A model generated the notes under the pieces. The model was not told the DNA's origin, did no database searches, and was given only the letters and a program-made list of their open reading frames with translations. The translations under genes and the position numbers were made by a program. Below are positions 5,862 through 8,316 of a DNA stretch of 8,316 bases, piece after piece. Position 1 is the first letter of the stretch. Each line of letters opens with the position of its first letter. This DNA comes from Lactobacillus sp. GTDB taxonomy: Bacteria > Pseudomonadota > Alphaproteobacteria > RF32 > CAG-239. Where the stretch lies: positions 1 to 8,316 of the forward strand of contig JAISFX010000024.1 in the NCBI GenBank assembly GCA_031263385.1, read 5' to 3'.

Positions 5862-7004
5862 ATGGCTTGGATATCTTTCTCCAGAAACAGCAGAAGCAGA
5901 TTAAGTAACTGGTGGTGGACTGTCGATAAGGTCTTGCTTGTCCTCGTCATCGCCTTAATCCTTATCGGCATCTTTTTAATCTTTGCTGCCAGCCCTGCTG
6001 TAGCCGAAAGAATCAGTGCCCATTCCGGAAAATATTCTTTTGTAAAAAAGCAACTGTTCTTCCTTCCCATAGCTTTTGCGCTGATGATTTTTTTATCAAT
6101 GCAAAATCTAAAATCAATTCGTCGTATCGCCATATTAGGCTATCTGGCAACCATTGCCCTAATGATAGCAACCTTATTTTGGGGAGATGAAACCAAAGGT
6201 GCGGCTCGTTGGATACGCATCTTTGGTTTCTCATTGCAGCCTTCAGAATTCATCAAGCCCACCTTTGCAGTTGTCGCCGCGTGGCTTTTTGACGGACAGA
6301 AGAAATATCGCGACTTCCCCGGCAACCTTCTCTCTACCGGCCTATTTATTGTTACTGTAGCATTGCTGCTACTCCAGCCTGATGTCGGAATGAGCCTCGT
6401 TGTGTCTGCCATTTGGCTGTTCCAATTCTTCTTGGCAGGCCTTTCTATTGTTCTGGTTACCATAATGGGAATTGTCGGCATAGGGCTTTTGGTATTGGCC
6501 TATTTCACTTTTGACCACGTCCAAATCCGTGTCCAACAGTTTTTAGATTCTGAAAACAACCTAAGCTTCCAAGTAAGAAAATCTCTAGAAGCATTCAAAA
6601 GCGGCAACATTTTTGGGCGCGGCCCCGGAGAAGGCGTTGTAAAATTAAACATCCCCGACGCCCATACAGACTTCATCTTTCCTGTCGCCGCAGAAGAATT
6701 CGGAATAATTTTGTGTTTAGTAATTGTTGCAATTTATGCCACAATTGTGATACGCTCAATGATAATATCACTAAAAGACAACAACCTTTTTATTATCTTG
6801 TCGGCATCCGCACTTGCGGCATCATTCGGATTACAGGGGATTATTAATATGGCATCCACCCTGCACCTGATGCCAACCAAGGGCATGACTTTGCCGTTTA
6901 TTTCCTATGGAGGCTCAAGTCTACTTGCTACCTCGCTGGGAATAGGAATGTTGTTGGCCATAACCAGAAAGAATGTTCATGCCGAAGACAAAGACGAATA
7001 CTAA
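5862..7004 (+). CDS. ftsW: FtsW, septal peptidoglycan glycosyltransferase (SEDS family)
   Basis: A polytopic SEDS-family protein that polymerises lipid II at the division site together with its partner class B PBP (FtsI). The 380 residues are typical. Motifs: KGAARWIRIFGFSLQPSEFIK at 112-132, LLLQPDVGM at 169-177, FGRGPGEG at 251-258, IPDAHTDFIFPVAAEEFG at 264-281, and PTKGMTLPFISYGGSS at 338-353. D270 corresponds to the catalytic Asp of FtsW and RodA. About ten membrane segments are seen. The wide WWW at 17-19 precedes the first one, and the tail is short and acidic (HAEDKDEY). FtsW rather than RodA is favoured by the position between mraY and murG. AGGAG overlaps the mraY stop codon, 6 nt before the ATG. 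The 3' end overlaps murG by 32 nt, which suggests translational coupling. Confidence 0.95.
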   Translation: MAWISFSRNSRSRLSNWWWTVDKVLLVLVIALILIGIFLIFAASPAVAERISAHSGKYSFVKKQLFFLPIAFALMIFLSMQNLKSIRRIAILGYLATIALMIATLFWGDETKGAARWIRIFGFSLQPSEFIKPTFAVVAAWLFDGQKKYRDFPGNLLSTGLFIVTVALLLLQPDVGMSLVVSAIWLFQFFLAGLSIVLVTIMGIVGIGLLVLAYFTFDHVQIRVQQFLDSENNLSFQVRKSLEAFKSGNIFGRGPGEGVVKLNIPDAHTDFIFPVAAEEFGIILCLVIVAIYATIVIRSMIISLKDNNLFIILSASALAASFGLQGIINMASTLHLMPTKGMTLPFISYGGSSLLATSLGIGMLLAITRKNVHAEDKDEY

Positions 7005-8115
7005 AACATCAAAAACAAGGAACTCGAAGAAAAAAGCTCCTCTCATTGTTTTGACTGCCGGCGGTACCGGTGGTCACGTCTACCCTGCCGAAAGTCTGGC
7101 TTATGAGCTTGATAAAAGAGGCTATCAATTAGCCCTCATCACCGATTCTCGCGGCAAAGATAATTACAAAGGCAAACTCGGAGAAATAAAAAACCATGCT
7201 GTTTTAGCAGGCGCTCTGGTTGGCAAATCCAAATGGTTCAAAATCAAAAGTCTGTTTAAAACTGCAATTGGCACTCTTCAGGCAATGTGGATTCTCATAA
7301 AAAACAGACCTGCCTGTGTTGTTGGTTTTGGTGGCTACGCATCTTTCCCATGTTGCTGTGCCGCCATTTTATTACGCATCAAACTTGTCATTCACGAGCA
7401 AAACTCCGTCATGAGCCGCACCAACCGATTCTTAAGCAAACATGCTGCTCTTATTGCCACAAGCTTCAATAAAACTTCTCACCTTCCCAACAACAAAAAA
7501 ATCATCTTAACAGGCATGCCTGTCCGCAAAGCTATAACAGATATCAGAGACAGAACATTTCCCCCTTCATCGGACAAATTCACCATTCTTGTTTTAGGCG
7601 GCAGCCAAGGCGCACAAATATTCAGCACCGTCATCCCCGAAGCCATAAATCTTTTTAATAAAAGCACTCAAAAAAAGATTAAGCTCATCCAACAGTGCCG
7701 CGCTAATGATTTAGACACTGCCAAAACCCTTTACAAAGAAATATCTTCCGAAATAATCTTAGAGCCTTTTTTCAGCAACATGCACGAGCTTTTTGCTGAA
7801 TCTAGCTTAATCATAACTCGTGCCGGTGCATCTTCTGTTGCCGAGGTTATGGCCATAGGCTTGCCCTCAATTTTAGTACCTCTGCCAATTGCTGCAGACA
7901 ATCACCAATACTACAATTCTATGGAGGTAACTGATGCCAAAGGCGGCATCAGGGTAGACCAACCTGATTTCACTGCAAAAAATTTGAACTCTTTAATAAA
8001 AGATTTCATGGAAGATTCTAAAAAACTCAAAACCATGTCTAATAATGCCAAGAAGGCAGGCATAACTGATGCAGCATCACGTCTTGCCAATGCAATTGAA
8101 ACAGAAATTTTATAA
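6973..8115 (+). CDS. murG: MurG, UDP-GlcNAc:lipid I GlcNAc transferase (lipid II synthase)
   Basis: Peripheral inner-membrane GT28 enzyme that adds GlcNAc from UDP-GlcNAc to lipid I, forming lipid II. The product is 380 residues from this start. Motifs: TAGGTGGH at 28-35 (H35 matching the catalytic His), GFGGYASFP at 118-126, IHEQNSV at 140-146, LVLGGSQGAQ at 206-215, QQCR at 240-243 (typical of alphaproteobacteria), EPFFSNMHE at 264-272, RAGASSVAE at 283-291 and ADNHQYYNS at 308-316. The start lies inside ftsW; ATG at 6973 or 6979 is possible, with only a weak purine-rich site (AGAAAG) before them. No in-frame ATG, GTG or TTG occurs between 6981 and the GGTGGH motif that would leave a normal N-terminus. 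This gives an unusual Lys/Thr-rich lead of about 20 residues. A CCC run at 127-129 replaces residues that are normally small or hydrophobic. murC does not follow; murB does, 11 nt later. Confidence 0.95.
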   Translation: MFMPKTKTNTKTSKTRNSKKKAPLIVLTAGGTGGHVYPAESLAYELDKRGYQLALITDSRGKDNYKGKLGEIKNHAVLAGALVGKSKWFKIKSLFKTAIGTLQAMWILIKNRPACVVGFGGYASFPCCCAAILLRIKLVIHEQNSVMSRTNRFLSKHAALIATSFNKTSHLPNNKKIILTGMPVRKAITDIRDRTFPPSSDKFTILVLGGSQGAQIFSTVIPEAINLFNKSTQKKIKLIQQCRANDLDTAKTLYKEISSEIILEPFFSNMHELFAESSLIITRAGASSVAEVMAIGLPSILVPLPIAADNHQYYNSMEVTDAKGGIRVDQPDFTAKNLNSLIKDFMEDSKKLKTMSNNAKKAGITDAASRLANAIETEIL

Positions 8116-8126
8116 TAGGTGTGATA

Positions 8127-8316
8127 ATGTTTGGACCAAAGAAATTTAAAAAAGATATATTAGATATTCTCCCTAAAGTCAGGGGCAAATATCTCAGCAA
8201 TGTCCCCATGAGCAAACATACTTGGTTTGGTGTGGGCGGCCCGGCAGAGATAATGTTCGTCCCTGAGCACGAATTCGACCTAAGAGATTTCATTAAAAAC
8301 AAACCCTACAACTTGC
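8127..8316 (+). CDS. murB: MurB, UDP-N-acetylenolpyruvoylglucosamine reductase (5' part)
   Basis: The first 63 codons of a gene that runs off the window end. MurB is an FAD enzyme that uses NADPH to reduce UDP-GlcNAc-enolpyruvate to UDP-MurNAc in the cytosol. The fragment reads MFGPKKFKKDILDILPKVRG, then KYLSNVPMSKHTWFGVGGPA and EIMFVPEHEFDL. The NVPMSKHTWFGVGGPAE stretch is the characteristic N-terminal FAD-binding signature, in the form seen in alphaproteobacterial MurB. AGGTG at 8117-8121 serves as ribosome binding site, 5 nt before the ATG. The gene lies directly after murG, where murC normally intervenes. The downstream FAD and substrate domains cannot be checked. Confidence 0.9.
   Translation, partial: MFGPKKFKKDILDILPKVRGKYLSNVPMSKHTWFGVGGPAEIMFVPEHEFDLRDFIKNKPYNL

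Noticed and set aside
6140..6481. 113-codon minus-strand open frame inside ftsW
   Set aside because: Antisense to a confidently assigned gene, with no recognisable domain or ribosome binding site.

Overview
The window comes from an AT-rich bacterium. The protein signatures point to an alphaproteobacterium: MurG carries QQCR and MurB carries TWFGVGGPAE, and a DUF2066-like protein sits next to an AI-2E-family membrane protein. A fermentative, possibly gut- or host-associated member would fit the Pta-AckA acetate pathway, but that lifestyle is inference. Placement by phylogeny was not possible here.

Layout. Positions 1-153 are non-coding and hold two copies of a repeat family (A, cut by the window edge, and B). 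On the minus strand, pta (1471-2472) is followed by ackA (154-1329): the two-step acetyl-CoA to acetate route that yields ATP. A third repeat copy (C) lies in the 141-nt gap between them. A 112-nt divergent intergenic region follows, with a good plus-strand promoter. On the plus strand come a secreted DUF2066-like protein (TTG start), an AI-2E/PerM-family membrane protein, then mraY, ftsW, murG and the 5' end of murB, cut by the window edge. The plus-strand genes are tightly packed (gaps 11, 77, 9, -32 and 11 nt) and are probably largely co-transcribed.

How the genes work together. MraY makes lipid I, MurG makes lipid II, FtsW polymerises lipid II at the septum, and MurB makes UDP-MurNAc. This is a division and cell wall (dcw) cluster, but without murD between mraY and ftsW, without murC between murG and murB, and without murF directly before mraY.

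Most notable points. (1) The repeat copies at the 3' ends of ackA and pta share an 80% identical 60-nt core and are each enclosed by long arms that differ in sequence between copies yet keep their complementarity, with the stop codon inside the stem. This suggests a structured 3'-end RNA element. (2) A 14-bp hairpin directly before mraY contains its Shine-Dalgarno sequence. (3) The Mur ligase genes have been stripped from the cluster. Apart from the repeat element the genes are ordinary housekeeping genes.
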